Counted from the first letter of the stretch, positions 18,345-27,645 are shown. The stretch is DNA of 64,000 bases from Pararobbsia alpina (GCF_902859895.1 NZ_CADIKM010000011.1:87900-151899), one strand, 5' to 3'. Numbers and translations are program-made. The notes: generated by a model from the sequence alone, not told the origin.

Positions 18345-19325
18345 ATGAAGATCGTGGTGACGGGAGCAGCAGGCTTTCTAGGCAAGCGCTTGATACGTGC
18401 CCTGCTGGAGCGTGGCAGCATGACCGACAGCGCGGGCGAGCGCCGGCCGATCGAACACATCGCCGCCTTCGACGTGGTGCCGCTCGAGGGCATCGATGAC
18501 GCGCGGGTGCAGGTCAGCACCGGCGATCTTGCCGACCCGGCCCATCTCGAACGTCTGGTCGACGCGGGCACGCACAGCGTGTTCCATCTTGCCGCGGTCG
18601 TGTCGGGGCAGGCCGAGCAGGATTTCGATCTTGGCATGCGCGTCAATTTCGATGCGACCCGGGCCTTGCTCGAGCGCCTGCGCGCACTCGGCCAGCGGGC
18701 GAAATTCGTCATGACGAGTTCGGTCGCGGTATTCGGTGGCGCACTCCCCGCCTGCGTCGACGACAGTCAGGTCTGGGCACCGCAGAGTTCCTACGGCACC
18801 GAGAAAGCGCTCGCCGATCTCCTGCTGGCTGACTACAGCCGGCGCGGTTTTGTCGATGGTCGCAGCCTGCGCATGCCGACCATCGTCGTACGGCCCGGCA
18901 AACCGAACCGCGCGGCCTCGAGCTTCGCGAGCGGCATCATCCGCGAGCCCCTGAACGGCGAGCCCGCAGTCTGTCCGGTCGATCCGCGGACCGTGCTCTG
19001 GCTGATGTCGCCGCTGCGCGCGATCGACAATCTGATCCATGGCCACGAACTCCCCGCCGCGCAGTTGAGCGCCGGCCGCGTGATCAATATGCCGGGTCTG
19101 TCGATCACGGTCGCCGACATGGTGGCCTCCTTGCGGCGTATCGCGGGCGATGAGGTTGCCGCACGCATCGCCTTCACGCCCGATCCCGCGATCGAGCGGA
19201 TCGTCAACTCATGGCCCGGCAATTTCTCGGCTCGCTACGCGCGCAGCCTGGGCTTCGTGCACGACGACGGCTTCGACAGCGTGATCCGCGCGTTCATCGC
19301 CGACGCTTCCACCGTCGCAGCCTGA
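18345..19325 (+). CDS. denD: D-erythronate dehydrogenase
   Basis: A 326-residue extended short-chain dehydrogenase/epimerase-type protein. The NAD motif is 'GAAGFLGKRLI' (residues 8-18). A catalytic 'TSSVAVFGG' and 'SSYGTEKAL' (Tyr-x3-Lys) are present, and the later 'VVRPGKPNRAASSFASGIIR' matches the DenD subgroup. DenD oxidises D-erythronate to 3-oxo-tetronate in the cytoplasm. The following otnK, otnC and otnI genes lie on the same strand with gaps of 51, -4 and 53 bases, so this is the first gene of the denD-otnK-otnC-otnI operon. The assignment relies on both sequence and this context. Confidence 0.85.
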   Translation: MKIVVTGAAGFLGKRLIRALLERGSMTDSAGERRPIEHIAAFDVVPLEGIDDARVQVSTGDLADPAHLERLVDAGTHSVFHLAAVVSGQAEQDFDLGMRVNFDATRALLERLRALGQRAKFVMTSSVAVFGGALPACVDDSQVWAPQSSYGTEKALADLLLADYSRRGFVDGRSLRMPTIVVRPGKPNRAASSFASGIIREPLNGEPAVCPVDPRTVLWLMSPLRAIDNLIHGHELPAAQLSAGRVINMPGLSITVADMVASLRRIAGDEVAARIAFTPDPAIERIVNSWPGNFSARYARSLGFVHDDGFDSVIRAFIADASTVAA

Positions 19326-19376
19326 GCCGACGGTGCAGACCCGCCCCTCCTGGAACCCGAACCCTTCCTTCTCATC

Positions 19377-20666
19377 ATGACGTCCGCTCCTGTCCTGCTC
19401 GGCTGCATTGCCGACGATTTCACCGGCGCAACCGATCTTGCGAACATGCTCGTGCGCGGCGGCATGCGCACGGTGCAGACCATCGGCGTACCGCAAGCGC
19501 CCCTCGACCAGCCGGTGCAAGCCGTCGTAGTCGCGTTGAAGTCGCGCACGGCGCCGCGCGAAGCCGCGGTCGCCGAATCCCTGGCTGCGCTCGAATGGCT
19601 GCGCGCCGCGGGTTGCCGACAGTTCTACTTCAAGTACTGCTCGACCTTCGATTCGACCGCCGAGGGCAATATCGGGCCCGTCGCCGAAGCGCTCATGACA
19701 GCGCTCGGCACGCGCTTCGCGATCGCCTGCCCGGCGTTCCCCGAAACAGGCCGCACGATCTATCGCGGCAACCTGTTCGTCGGCGACATGTTGCTCAATG
19801 AATCGGGCATGCAGAACCACCCGCTCACGCCGATGACCGACGCCAATCTCGTGCGTGTGCTGCAGCAGCAGACACAGATCAAGGTTGGCCTGTTGCGCTA
19901 TGACACCGTGCAGCGCGGTCCAGAAGCGATCGCTGCCGCGCGCGCGGACCTCGTCGCGCAGCAGGTCGGTCTCGCGATCGCCGACGCGATCTCCGACGAC
20001 GACTTGTACAAGCTCGGCGCCGCCTGCGCGGACGATCTGCTGTTGACCGGCGGCTCGGGCCTCGCGATCGGCCTGCCCGCCAATTTTGCACGCGCGGGAC
20101 TGTTGCCCGAAACCGGGCACGCCGAAGACCTGCCCACGATCGACGGCCTCTCGGCCGTGCTGTCGGGCAGTTGCTCCCGCGCGACGCGCGCCCAGGTTGC
20201 GCACTGGACCGACGCGGGCCGGCCCGCGTTCCGGATCGACCCGCTCGCCCTGTCCTCGAACCCGGCTGTCGTTGAAGAGGCGCTGTCGTTCGCCGCGCGG
20301 CATATCGCGCACGAAGCTGTGCTGATCTATGCGACGAGCACGCCCGAGGAAGTGATCGCGGTCCAGCACAAGCTCGGCACGGCGGCATCGGGTGCCCTTG
20401 TTGAAGATGCGCTTGCGGCGATCGCGCAAGGTCTGCGCGAACTCGGCGTGCGCCGCTTCGTGATTGCCGGCGGCGAGACCTCGGGCGCGGTCGTCAAGGC
20501 ACTCGGGGTGAATGCGCTGCAGATCGGTCCGCAGATCGATCCGGGAGTACCGTGGACCGCTTCGCTCGGCGCTCCCCCCCTCGCCCTCGCACTGAAGTCC
20601 GGCAATTTCGGCACCACCGATTTCTTCAGCAAGGCACTCGCGGCTTGCGAGCTGTCCGTACGATGA
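19377..20666 (+). CDS. otnK: 3-oxo-tetronate kinase (DUF1537 family)
   Basis: A 429-residue kinase of the former DUF1537 family. The N-terminal 'ADDFTGATDLA' (about residues 12-22) carries the conserved Asp pair of the sugar-binding domain. 'VLSGSCSRATRAQV' and 'FVIAGGETSGAVVKALGV' near 260 and 360 are the Gly-rich nucleotide-binding segments. OtnK uses ATP to make 3-oxo-tetronate 4-phosphate, the common intermediate of D-erythronate and L-threonate breakdown. Its stop overlaps the otnC start (ATGA), implying coupled translation. Confidence 0.92.
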   Translation: MTSAPVLLGCIADDFTGATDLANMLVRGGMRTVQTIGVPQAPLDQPVQAVVVALKSRTAPREAAVAESLAALEWLRAAGCRQFYFKYCSTFDSTAEGNIGPVAEALMTALGTRFAIACPAFPETGRTIYRGNLFVGDMLLNESGMQNHPLTPMTDANLVRVLQQQTQIKVGLLRYDTVQRGPEAIAAARADLVAQQVGLAIADAISDDDLYKLGAACADDLLLTGGSGLAIGLPANFARAGLLPETGHAEDLPTIDGLSAVLSGSCSRATRAQVAHWTDAGRPAFRIDPLALSSNPAVVEEALSFAARHIAHEAVLIYATSTPEEVIAVQHKLGTAASGALVEDALAAIAQGLRELGVRRFVIAGGETSGAVVKALGVNALQIGPQIDPGVPWTASLGAPPLALALKSGNFGTTDFFSKALAACELSVR

Positions 20667-21325
20667 GCACCACCATGTCTTCGCGAAGCATGACCGAAAA
20701 CGCACTGCGCGAGGAAATCGCGCGGACCGGCGCGGATCTTTACCAACGCCGCTACACCGTCGGGTCGGCCGGCAATATCAGCGCGCGGCTCGAAGACGGC
20801 TGGCTGATCACGCCGACCGATGCCTGCCTCGGCCACCTCGACCCGGCGGCGATTTCAAAGGTCAATCAGGCCGGTGAATGGATCGGCGGCGACAAGCCGT
20901 CGAAAACACTCGCGCTGCACCGCGCAGTCTACGATCACCATCCGTCGATGCAGGCCGTCGTGCATACCCATTCGACCCATCTCGTCGCCTTGACGCTTGC
21001 GGGCGTCTGGCACGAGAACGATGTACTCCCGCCGATCACGCCTTACTACGTGATGAAAGTCGGCCATATCCCGCTGATTCCGTATTGCCGGCCCGGCGAC
21101 CCGGCTGTCGCGCTGCGCGTGCGCGAACTGGCAGGCGAAGTCCGCGGCGTGCTGCTCGAAAGACTGGGCCCCGTCATGTGGGGATCGAGCGTTTCGCAGG
21201 CCGCATGGGCCATCGAAGAATTCGAGGAAACCGCGCGGCTGTGGCTCATGACCGAACCCCGGCCTGCTGCGTTGAGCGAGGCACAGCTCGAAGAACTGCG
21301 TACCGTGTTCGCGGTGCGCTGGTGA
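20663..21325 (+). CDS. otnC: 3-oxo-tetronate 4-phosphate decarboxylase (class II aldolase family)
   Basis: A 220-residue class II aldolase/adducin-fold enzyme that decarboxylates 3-oxo-tetronate 4-phosphate to dihydroxyacetone phosphate. 'GSAGNISARL', 'PTDACLGHLD' and 'GDKPSKTLALH' bind the phosphate and the metal. 'HTHST' (His 101 and 103) gives two metal ligands. Where many class II aldolases have a third His in 'NHGPV', this protein reads 'ERLGPV', so the third ligand must come from elsewhere. ATG 20663 overlaps the otnK stop by four bases; in-frame ATGs at 20675 and 20690 are weaker alternatives. Confidence 0.88.
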   Translation: MSTTMSSRSMTENALREEIARTGADLYQRRYTVGSAGNISARLEDGWLITPTDACLGHLDPAAISKVNQAGEWIGGDKPSKTLALHRAVYDHHPSMQAVVHTHSTHLVALTLAGVWHENDVLPPITPYYVMKVGHIPLIPYCRPGDPAVALRVRELAGEVRGVLLERLGPVMWGSSVSQAAWAIEEFEETARLWLMTEPRPAALSEAQLEELRTVFAVRW

Positions 21326-21378
21326 ACCCGATCAACCGAATCTGATGAACTGACCAAGCGACCAGGCGCCCCACCGAC

Positions 21379-22155
21379 ATGCCAAGATTTGCCGCCAATC
21401 TTTCGATGATGTACCAGGAACACGCGTTTCTCGACCGCTTCGGCGCGGCTGCGCGCGACGGCTTCAAGGGCGTCGAATATCTGTTTCCCTATGAGTTCGA
21501 TGCCGGCGAGCTTGCCGCGCGCTTGCGCGAACATGGCCTGACGCAGGCGCTGTTCAATGCGCCGCCTGGCGACTGGGCAAAAGGCGAGCGCGGCATCGCC
21601 ATCTTGCCGGGTCGCGAGGACGAGTTCAGGCGCGGCGTCGAAACGGCGATCCGCTATGCGCTCGCGCTCGGCAACAAGAAAATCCATGTGATGGCGGGCA
21701 TCGTCGGTCCCGATGGCGATCGCGCGAGACATCGCGCCATCTATCTGACCAATCTCGCCTACGCGGCGGGCGAAGCGGCCGCGCATGAGCTCATGATCGT
21801 GATCGAGCCAATCAACACACGCAATATGCCGGGTTACTTCCTGAACCGGCAGGACGATGCACACCAGATCCGCCGCGAAGTCGGGGCGGCGAACCTCAAG
21901 GTTCAATTCGACCTGTACCACGCGCAGATCGTCGAGGGGGATCTCGCCGTCAAGCTCCGGCAATTCATGCCGGATGTCGGCCATATCCAGGTCGCGGGAG
22001 TGCCCGACCGTCACGAGCCCGATGAAGGCGAAGTCAATTTCTCGTATCTGATGAAATTGATCGACACGCTCGGCTACGACGGCTGGGTCGGCGGTGAATA
22101 TATCCCGCGCGGCAAGACGTCCGACGGGCTCGCGTGGCTCAAGGCGTGGTCGTGA
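21379..22155 (+). CDS. otnI: 2-oxo-tetronate isomerase (hydroxypyruvate isomerase-like)
   Basis: A 258-residue TIM-barrel protein of the Hyi/OtnI group within the xylose-isomerase-like superfamily. It begins '[18 protein letters not shown]', has '[10 protein letters not shown]', and the metal-binding Glu/Asp/His set in '[18 protein letters not shown]', '[14 protein letters not shown]' and 'VGGEYIPRG'. OtnI converts 2-oxo-tetronate, the product of L-threonate dehydrogenase, into 3-oxo-tetronate for OtnK. It is the last gene of the denD operon. The partner LtnD is encoded about 6.6 kb away on the opposite strand. Confidence 0.9.
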   Translation: MPRFAANLSMMYQEHAFLDRFGAAARDGFKGVEYLFPYEFDAGELAARLREHGLTQALFNAPPGDWAKGERGIAILPGREDEFRRGVETAIRYALALGNKKIHVMAGIVGPDGDRARHRAIYLTNLAYAAGEAAAHELMIVIEPINTRNMPGYFLNRQDDAHQIRREVGAANLKVQFDLYHAQIVEGDLAVKLRQFMPDVGHIQVAGVPDRHEPDEGEVNFSYLMKLIDTLGYDGWVGGEYIPRGKTSDGLAWLKAWS

Positions 22156-22289
22156 CATAGCGCGGTAGGAGTGAAGGACGTAGGGACGTGAGCACGTAGA
22201 AACGGAGTCGGTGCGGTGCAGTCAGTGCGCCCCGCACTTGCAAGCGAAGTACAACCACGCATCGGTCAGACGATGCAAGGAGATGTGCG

Positions 22290-23093
22290 ATGTGGTTCGC
22301 CGGACAAATCGAGCTGCTGTCGCTGATCGAACGCAATTGCCTTGACGAGGCAATGCCCGCCTTCAGCGATCACAGGACCGTTCGCAAGAACACCGTCGTC
22401 TATACGCCCGACGATCAAAGCAACTACGTTTACGTGCTCAAGAGCGGCAGCGTCCGCCTGTACCGTCTCACCGAGGACGGCCAGGAGATCACGCTGTCTT
22501 TCATCAAGCCCGGCATGATGTTCGGCGACGGCGACGTGCTCAACGAAGCCCGCTATTCACACCACGCGCAGACACTCGGGCCGAGCGTGATCTGTCATGT
22601 ACGCCGTGCGGACTTCAGGGATCTGCTGAACCGCTACGACGTGATCAACCAGTTCATCCTCAAGAGCCACTACCGGCGCTGGACGGAAGCGCAGCAGTTG
22701 ATCGAGAACCTGTCACTGCACGATGTGCGCAAGCGGCTGACCAATATGTTCGTGATGCTCGCGAAGCAGATTGGCTGCGAATTCAGCCATCACGGCAATG
22801 CCGACGCGGTGCTGATCGACTTGTCGATCACGCAGGACAAGCTCGCCGATTTCATCGGCACCTCGCGCGAATCGGTCAACCGCCATTTCAAGGATCTCCG
22901 GGCGGAAGGCATGGTCGATATCTACCAGCGCAAGGTGGTGCTCACACGCAAATTCGTCGCGCGCTATCTGCCGGCGCTCATGCGGGCGCCGGATCAGCTT
23001 GCCCCCGGCGGCGCCCTGACGCCCAACCGGCCGCGCGTGGAACTGAACGGCGGCCAGGGCCTTCAACTCAAAGCGCCGCTAGCGCGCGCCTGA
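22290..23093 (+). CDS. Crp/Fnr family transcriptional regulator with CRP-type recognition helix
   Basis: A 267-residue regulator. Residues ~15-120 form a cyclic-nucleotide-binding-like beta-roll ('VYVLKSGSVRLYRLTEDGQE', 'FGDGDVL'). A long dimer helix follows, then a winged helix with 'ITQDKLADFIGTSRESVNRH'. In the recognition helix Arg 193, Glu 194 and Arg 198 are spaced as in E. coli CRP ('SRETVGR'), predicting TGTGA half-sites. No Cys cluster for an FNR-type iron-sulphur centre is seen. AAGGAG lies 7 bases before the ATG. Its last 26 bases overlap the convergent racemase-family gene. Three matching palindromes occur upstream of nearby catabolic genes. Confidence 0.88.
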   Translation: MWFAGQIELLSLIERNCLDEAMPAFSDHRTVRKNTVVYTPDDQSNYVYVLKSGSVRLYRLTEDGQEITLSFIKPGMMFGDGDVLNEARYSHHAQTLGPSVICHVRRADFRDLLNRYDVINQFILKSHYRRWTEAQQLIENLSLHDVRKRLTNMFVMLAKQIGCEFSHHGNADAVLIDLSITQDKLADFIGTSRESVNRHFKDLRAEGMVDIYQRKVVLTRKFVARYLPALMRAPDQLAPGGALTPNRPRVELNGGQGLQLKAPLARA

Positions 23094-23724
23094 CAGCCTC
23101 GACACCGCTACGCGGGCTCGACAGCACCGGCACGCGCGTCTTGCCGAGTGCCGGAACCAGTCGGGCCATCGAGACCTGGGCCAGGACGACGACGTCGACT
23201 TGCTCGGCGAGCGCCATGATGGTCTGCTTCAGGATCGTGTCGTGGCGTTCGCCGTCGCCGGCCAACAGCGCTTCGAACGCCCCTTCGGCAATTCGTTCGG
23301 TGACGCTGATCGAGCGGCCGTGTTCCGCGGCTTTCTTCTGGATGAGGCGCGTGGTCGGCTCGAGCGTGGTCTGCACGGTCGCGACGACACCGATGCGCGA
23401 GCCGATCCGGCTGGCTTCCTCGGCCATCGATTCATCAACCTTGACGATCGGCGTGCGGATCATGTCGCGCAGCAGGTCGGTCGCTTCGCCGACCGACGAG
23501 CATGCGTTCAGGATGATGTCGGCGCCCATGGCCTGGGCATTCGACATATACGTGTAGAGCCGGCTCGTGACTTCCGGGGTCAGGTGGCCCGCGGCGCGCA
23601 CGTCATTGAGCAGGCTGTCGTCGACGATATTGATGATGCGCGCATCGGCCATCACTTCCTTGAACTGGTCCTTGATCGGCTGCACCGTCACGGAACCCGT
23701 GTGAACTACGACAATCGTGGTCAT
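23068..23724 (-). CDS. Aspartate/glutamate racemase family protein with a single catalytic-type Cys
   Basis: A 218-residue cytosolic protein of the Asp/Glu/hydantoin racemase superfamily. Cys 75 in 'LNACSSVGEA' is in the first catalytic position. The second position, normally 'ACTGM'-like near residue 183, reads 'VVLAQVSMARL', so the second Cys is missing and racemisation by the two-base mechanism is doubtful. It may be an isomerase, decarboxylase or C-N lyase relative. It is the last gene of the minus-strand transporter operon, 100 bases after the ATPase gene, which suggests a step in acid-sugar or derived-amide metabolism. Confidence 0.8.
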   Translation of the reverse strand: MTTIVVVHTGSVTVQPIKDQFKEVMADARIINIVDDSLLNDVRAAGHLTPEVTSRLYTYMSNAQAMGADIILNACSSVGEATDLLRDMIRTPIVKVDESMAEEASRIGSRIGVVATVQTTLEPTTRLIQKKAAEHGRSISVTERIAEGAFEALLAGDGERHDTILKQTIMALAEQVDVVVLAQVSMARLVPALGKTRVPVLSSPRSGVEAVRRALAAL

Positions 23725-23824
23725 TTCAACAACTCCAGTAAGTGCCCATTCGCTGGTGCCGCGACGGCTGCCAGCGCGGCGAAAACATTCAAATACCTTC
23801 GATGCACGTCCCGGGCGGAGCGGC

Positions 23825-25327
23825 TCAAGCCGTCGCCGCGGCCATCACGCGTTCCTGCGTGGCCTCGGCGCGCGGCAGTTCGCCATTGATGCGCCCCTCG
23901 CGCACGACGAGAATCCGGTCGCTGACCGCGAGCACCTCGAGCAGGTCAGACGAAATCACAATGACGGCTATCCCCTGGGCCGCAAGGCGCGCGAGCAGCG
24001 CATGCACTTCGGCCTTGGCACCGATATCGATGCCGCGTGTCGGCTCGTCGACGATCAGCACCTGCGGATTGCGTGCGACCCATTTGGCGATCACGACCTT
24101 CTGCTGGTTGCCGCCGCTCAGGTTGACCACCTTCTGCTCGAGCGTCGGCGTCTTCACGCCGAGCGTGTCGACGAACTCACGGCAACGTTCATCCTCGCCC
24201 GCGCGATCGATGAACTGGAACGGCGAGTAGTGTTCCAGATGGGTGAGGCTGAAATTCTCCCGCACGCTCATGCCGAGCACCAGGCCCTGGGCCTTGCGGT
24301 CTTCCGTGACGAAACCGATGCCCTGCGCGATCGCGTCGTGCGGATTGCGAATCGTCACGGGCTTGCCGTCGACGAGGATCTGCCCCGTATAGGGCCGCAT
24401 GCCGAAGATCATTTCGACGATCTCCGTGCGGCCCGAACCGACCAGGCCCGCGATACCAAGAATCTCGCCGCGATGGAGCCTGAAGTTGATATCGCGGATG
24501 CGCGCGTCCGCCGCGACCTTGTGACGCATCGCGAGATCACGGACTTCGAGCACGACTTCCGTGGTCGAGTGCGAGACGGGTGCCGCATAGAGTTCGCTGA
24601 GCTCGCGGTCGACCATCTCCCGCACGAGCAGCTCACGCGTCATCTCGGCGATCGGGTGGGTGCCCACCGTTGAGCCGTCGCGCAGGATGACCACGCGGTC
24701 CGCCAACTCGAACACTTCCTCGAGACGGTGCGAAATATAGACGATCCCGATGTCCTGCGCGCGCAGGCGCTTGATCATCTCGAGCAGGGTACGTGTTTCA
24801 TGATGACTCAGGGACGCAGTCGGCTCGTCCATGATGATGACTTTCGATTGATACGAGATCGCCTTGGCGATCTCGATCATCTGCTTCTGTCCGACACTCA
24901 GCTCGCTCACGCGCGCGGTCGGATCGAGGTCCATGTCGAGCGTCGCAAGCACCGCGCGCGCCTCGTCGTTCATCTTTCGCATGTCGAGCAGCCCGAAGCG
25001 GCTGAGCGGCTCCTTCGCGAGAAAGATGTTCTCCGCGACCGTCAGATTCTCGACGACCGAGAGCTCCTGATAGATGATGCCGATCCCCAGGTCGCGTGCA
25101 TGATTGTTGTTGCGCAGCTCCACCGGCGTGCCGTCGATCAGGATACTGCCGTCGCCGTCGTGCCCGAATACACCGGTCAGGATCTTCATCAGCGTGCTCT
25201 TGCCGGCGCCATTCTCGCCGGCAAGCGCAAGCACTTCACCGCGGTGGACCTGCAGGTTCACATCCTTGAGCGCCTTGACGCCTGGAAACGTCTTGGAGAT
25301 ATTGCGCATCTCCAGAAATGGCATCAT
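23825..25327 (-). CDS. Sugar ABC transporter ATP-binding protein (RbsA type)
   Basis: A 500-residue tandem ATPase. The first half has Walker A 'GENGAGKST', signature '[14 protein letters not shown]' and Walker B '[10 protein letters not shown]'. The second half has a degenerate Walker A ('GLVGSGRTE'), signature '[14 protein letters not shown]' and Walker B '[10 protein letters not shown]', the usual asymmetry of RbsA/MglA proteins. Start ATG 25327 follows GGAG by five bases; earlier in-frame ATG 25354 lacks a site. It energises the permease (26416-27417) and binding protein (25398-26339) encoded just upstream on the same strand. By location the cargo is probably a four-carbon sugar acid or related polyol. 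Confidence 0.93.
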   Translation of the reverse strand: MMPFLEMRNISKTFPGVKALKDVNLQVHRGEVLALAGENGAGKSTLMKILTGVFGHDGDGSILIDGTPVELRNNNHARDLGIGIIYQELSVVENLTVAENIFLAKEPLSRFGLLDMRKMNDEARAVLATLDMDLDPTARVSELSVGQKQMIEIAKAISYQSKVIIMDEPTASLSHHETRTLLEMIKRLRAQDIGIVYISHRLEEVFELADRVVILRDGSTVGTHPIAEMTRELLVREMVDRELSELYAAPVSHSTTEVVLEVRDLAMRHKVAADARIRDINFRLHRGEILGIAGLVGSGRTEIVEMIFGMRPYTGQILVDGKPVTIRNPHDAIAQGIGFVTEDRKAQGLVLGMSVRENFSLTHLEHYSPFQFIDRAGEDERCREFVDTLGVKTPTLEQKVVNLSGGNQQKVVIAKWVARNPQVLIVDEPTRGIDIGAKAEVHALLARLAAQGIAVIVISSDLLEVLAVSDRILVVREGRINGELPRAEATQERVMAAATA

Positions 25328-25397
25328 GGCCGCTCCTTTCAAGTGTTCCTGCATGGTCCTGTCGCGCCTGTTTCAGACTGATTGATGGCCTGGCGAA

Positions 25398-26339
25398 CTA
25401 CTTCGTGTAGCTGCCGAGGTTGTCCTTCGACACGACTGTCACGCCCGTGTCGATATCCTTCGGCGCCGTTTCCGTGCCCTGGATCTGCGCGACCAGATGT
25501 TCGACCGCGAGGCTGCCCATCGTGACCGGGCGCTGAACCATGATGCCCTGGATCGTGCCGTCCTTGACGCCCTTCACCGTGTCAGGCAGATCGTCGAAGG
25601 CGAGCACTTCGAGCTGGCCCTTCTTCGCGCCAAATTCCTTCGTATCGAGCACCTTCGCGACAGCCGGGCCACCGACCTGACTCACGCCAAAAATCCCCCT
25701 AAGCTGGGGATGTGCGCGCAGCGTCGTTTCCGTGACCGAAACACCCTTCGCGAGATCGTCATCCGTACCCTGAGTTTCGACGATCTTGATGTCCGGATAC
25801 TTCGTGAGGCCCTTCTTGATGCCGGAGATCCGTTCGTTGAGGTTCACGGCACCTAGCTGACCCGTGATGATCGCAACCTCGCCCTTGCCGTCCAGTGCCT
25901 TGGCCATGGTTTCGGCCATGGTCTCGCCGGCCGATACGTTGCTCGTGCCGATATACATCGAGCGGCCGCTCTTGGGCGAATCCGAGTCGTACGTCAATAC
26001 CTTGATGCCGGCCTTCTCCGCGCGCTTGACGACGTTTTCGACCGACTTCGGCTCATTGACCGAAATCGCAATGCCGTCGACGTGCTTCGAGATCAGATCC
26101 TCGATGATCTGGACTTGCGTGGAGCCTTGCGTGTTCTGCGGCACGACCCACTGGTATTTGATGCCGAGCTTGTCCGAGGCAGTCTTCGCGCCGGTGTTGC
26201 AGTCGTCGAAGAACGGTACCGCGACTTTCGGAATCACCGCCACCGAAATGTCCTTGACTTCCTTGGCCTGCGCGATCGTGACCATCGCCAGTGACATCGC
26301 GGCAGCACCTGCCGCAAGCGCAAGATTGAAACCTTTCAT
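25398..26339 (-). CDS. Sugar ABC transporter substrate-binding protein
   Basis: A 313-residue periplasmic protein with a standard signal peptide (hydrophobic 'AAGAAAMSLAMVTIAQA' and cleavage before KEV). The mature part has two Rossmann-like lobes typical of ribose-type binding proteins: 'DISVAVIPKVAVPFFDDCNT', 'DGIAISVNEPKSVENV', 'VLTYDSDSPKSGRSMYIGTS' and 'EVLAFDDLPDTVKGVKDGTI'. GGAG lies 6 bases before the ATG. It is flanked by the permease upstream and the ATPase downstream, an unusual order that puts the most abundant component after a strong hairpin at 26386-26402. Confidence 0.93.
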   Translation of the reverse strand: MKGFNLALAAGAAAMSLAMVTIAQAKEVKDISVAVIPKVAVPFFDDCNTGAKTASDKLGIKYQWVVPQNTQGSTQVQIIEDLISKHVDGIAISVNEPKSVENVVKRAEKAGIKVLTYDSDSPKSGRSMYIGTSNVSAGETMAETMAKALDGKGEVAIITGQLGAVNLNERISGIKKGLTKYPDIKIVETQGTDDDLAKGVSVTETTLRAHPQLRGIFGVSQVGGPAVAKVLDTKEFGAKKGQLEVLAFDDLPDTVKGVKDGTIQGIMVQRPVTMGSLAVEHLVAQIQGTETAPKDIDTGVTVVSKDNLGSYTK

Positions 26340-26385
26340 GTTGTCTCCTTACTCGTTTTGATAGTGGAAAACAGGTGAAATAGAA

Positions 26386-26402
26386 CCGGCGCCCCGCGCC
26401 GG
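26386..26402 (-). other. Intercistronic hairpin between permease and binding-protein genes
   Basis: CCGGCGC-CCC-GCGCCGG, perfect 7-base arms and 3-base loop, no T-run on the minus strand. It lies 47 bases upstream of the binding protein start. It is best read as an RNA-processing or stability stem that raises binding-protein output relative to the permease. Confidence 0.55.
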
Positions 26403-26415
26403 ACCCTCACTTCGG

Positions 26416-27417
26416 TCAACGCCCCTTGCGCCGGATGCGCCAGATATCGATGCTCACGGCGATCAGGATCACGCAGCCCGTGATGGCTTGCTGTGCGTAG
26501 GTGTTGATATTGAGCAGCACGACGCCGTTCGAGATGATGCCGGCCAGCGCCGCGCCGATGATCGCGCCCTCGACGCTGCCCGCGCCGCCCGAGAGACTCG
26601 CGCCGCCGATGGCCGCGGCCGCGATCACGTCAAGTTCGGCACCGAAACCCGAGGCGGGTTCGGCCGAGACGAAACGCGAGAAGCTGATGATGCCGGCGAG
26701 CGAGGCGATCAATCCCGAGAGCGTGTAGACGATGAACTTGACGCGGTTGGTGCGCACGCCACTGAGCCGCGCGGCGACTTCGTTGCCGCCCGTCGCGTAG
26801 ACATGGCGCCCGAAGCGCGTACGGCGCATGAGAATCGCGAAGCAGACGGTCATCACGATCATGATGACGACCGGAAACGGCACCAGGCCGATATAGCCCT
26901 GACCGATATAGGCAAAGCTGTCTGGAATGTCAGGCGTGACCGGCACGCCCTTGGTGATGATGTACATGAGCCCGCGGCCGATGCTTAGCGTACCGAGGGT
27001 TGCGATGAACGGCGGCAGTTCGATGCGTGTGATCAGAAAGCCGTTGAAAGCGCCGACCGCGACTCCCACACCGAGCCCGCAGAGCACCGCGGGGAACGCA
27101 CCCCAGCCCTGCTGGAAGGCCAGCGCCGTCATCAGCGACGACAGTCCCATGACCGAGCCGACCGACAGGTCGATGCCGCCCGTGATGATCACGAGCATCA
27201 TGCCGATCGACATGATCGCGATCAGCGAGAATGAGCGAAACACGCCCATCAGGTTGTCGGTCGTCAGGAAATACGGCGAGAAGAAACTGATCAGGATACC
27301 GACAAGAATCAGCACCGACAGAATGTTGAGCTCGCGAATCTTGAGCCAGCCGCGCAAGGTATCGAGCAGCGACGTCTGCGCTGGAGGCGGTTCTTTTTTC
27401 GATGGAATTGCGCTCAA
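26416..27417 (-). CDS. Sugar ABC transporter permease (RbsC type)
   Basis: A 333-residue integral membrane protein with eight to ten hydrophobic segments. Family signatures include 'TGGIDLSVGSVMGLSS', 'TRIELPPFIATLGTLSIGRG', 'YATGGNEVAARLSGV' and 'LDVIAAAAIGGASLSGG'. I propose the TTG at 27417 as start because AGGAG lies 7 bases before it and the product then has the normal family length. Upstream in-frame ATGs at 27450 and 27588 would add non-homologous residues and overlap the CRP-like operator. It is the first gene of the permease, binding protein, ATPase, racemase-family operon. Confidence 0.9.
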   Translation of the reverse strand: MSAIPSKKEPPPAQTSLLDTLRGWLKIRELNILSVLILVGILISFFSPYFLTTDNLMGVFRSFSLIAIMSIGMMLVIITGGIDLSVGSVMGLSSLMTALAFQQGWGAFPAVLCGLGVGVAVGAFNGFLITRIELPPFIATLGTLSIGRGLMYIITKGVPVTPDIPDSFAYIGQGYIGLVPFPVVIMIVMTVCFAILMRRTRFGRHVYATGGNEVAARLSGVRTNRVKFIVYTLSGLIASLAGIISFSRFVSAEPASGFGAELDVIAAAAIGGASLSGGAGSVEGAIIGAALAGIISNGVVLLNINTYAQQAITGCVILIAVSIDIWRIRRKGR

Positions 27418-27498
27418 CGTATGTCTCCTGACCCTATAGTTCGCCGGCATCGGGAGCACCGGCTTGCAATGATCATAGGCGCGTCGATCATTCGAATC

Positions 27499-27514
27499 TG
27501 TGACGGCCGTCATA
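27499..27514 (-). promoter_or_regulatory. CRP-like palindrome upstream of the ABC operon
   Basis: TGTGACGGCCGTCATA fits TGTGA-N6-TCACA with one mismatch in the second arm. It is centred about 90 bases upstream of the permease start. It shares the TGACGGC core with the palindromes at 27574 and 30523. Likely target of the CRP-type regulator encoded at 22290-23093. Confidence 0.6.
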
Positions 27515-27573
27515 CAAACGTATTGGGGTTGTCCCAGGGGTCGATCGGGCGTGCCCAAGGAGTCGGCGCGATC

Positions 27574-27589
27574 TATGACGGCGGTCACA
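27574..27589 (+). promoter_or_regulatory. CRP-like palindrome upstream of the epimerase-like gene
   Basis: TATGACGGCGGTCACA, one mismatch from TGTGA-N6-TCACA, lies 86 bases before the ATG at 27676. It is almost the mirror image of the neighbouring palindrome at 27499, so each divergent unit has its own site. Confidence 0.6.
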
Positions 27590-27628
27590 GAACTTCCTCC
27601 CCGAACAAGCTAGGATGCACGAGCAATG

Positions 27629-27645
27629 TCAGACAAATGGTCTGA
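27629..27645 (+). promoter_or_regulatory. Inverted repeat near the epimerase-like gene start
   Basis: TCAGAC-AAATG-GTCTGA, exact 6-base arms with a 5-base centre, 30 bases before the ATG at 27676. Its position around the expected transcription start suits a repressor. The GntR/FadR-type protein encoded at 29700-30407 is the nearest candidate, but this is inference. Confidence 0.45.
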
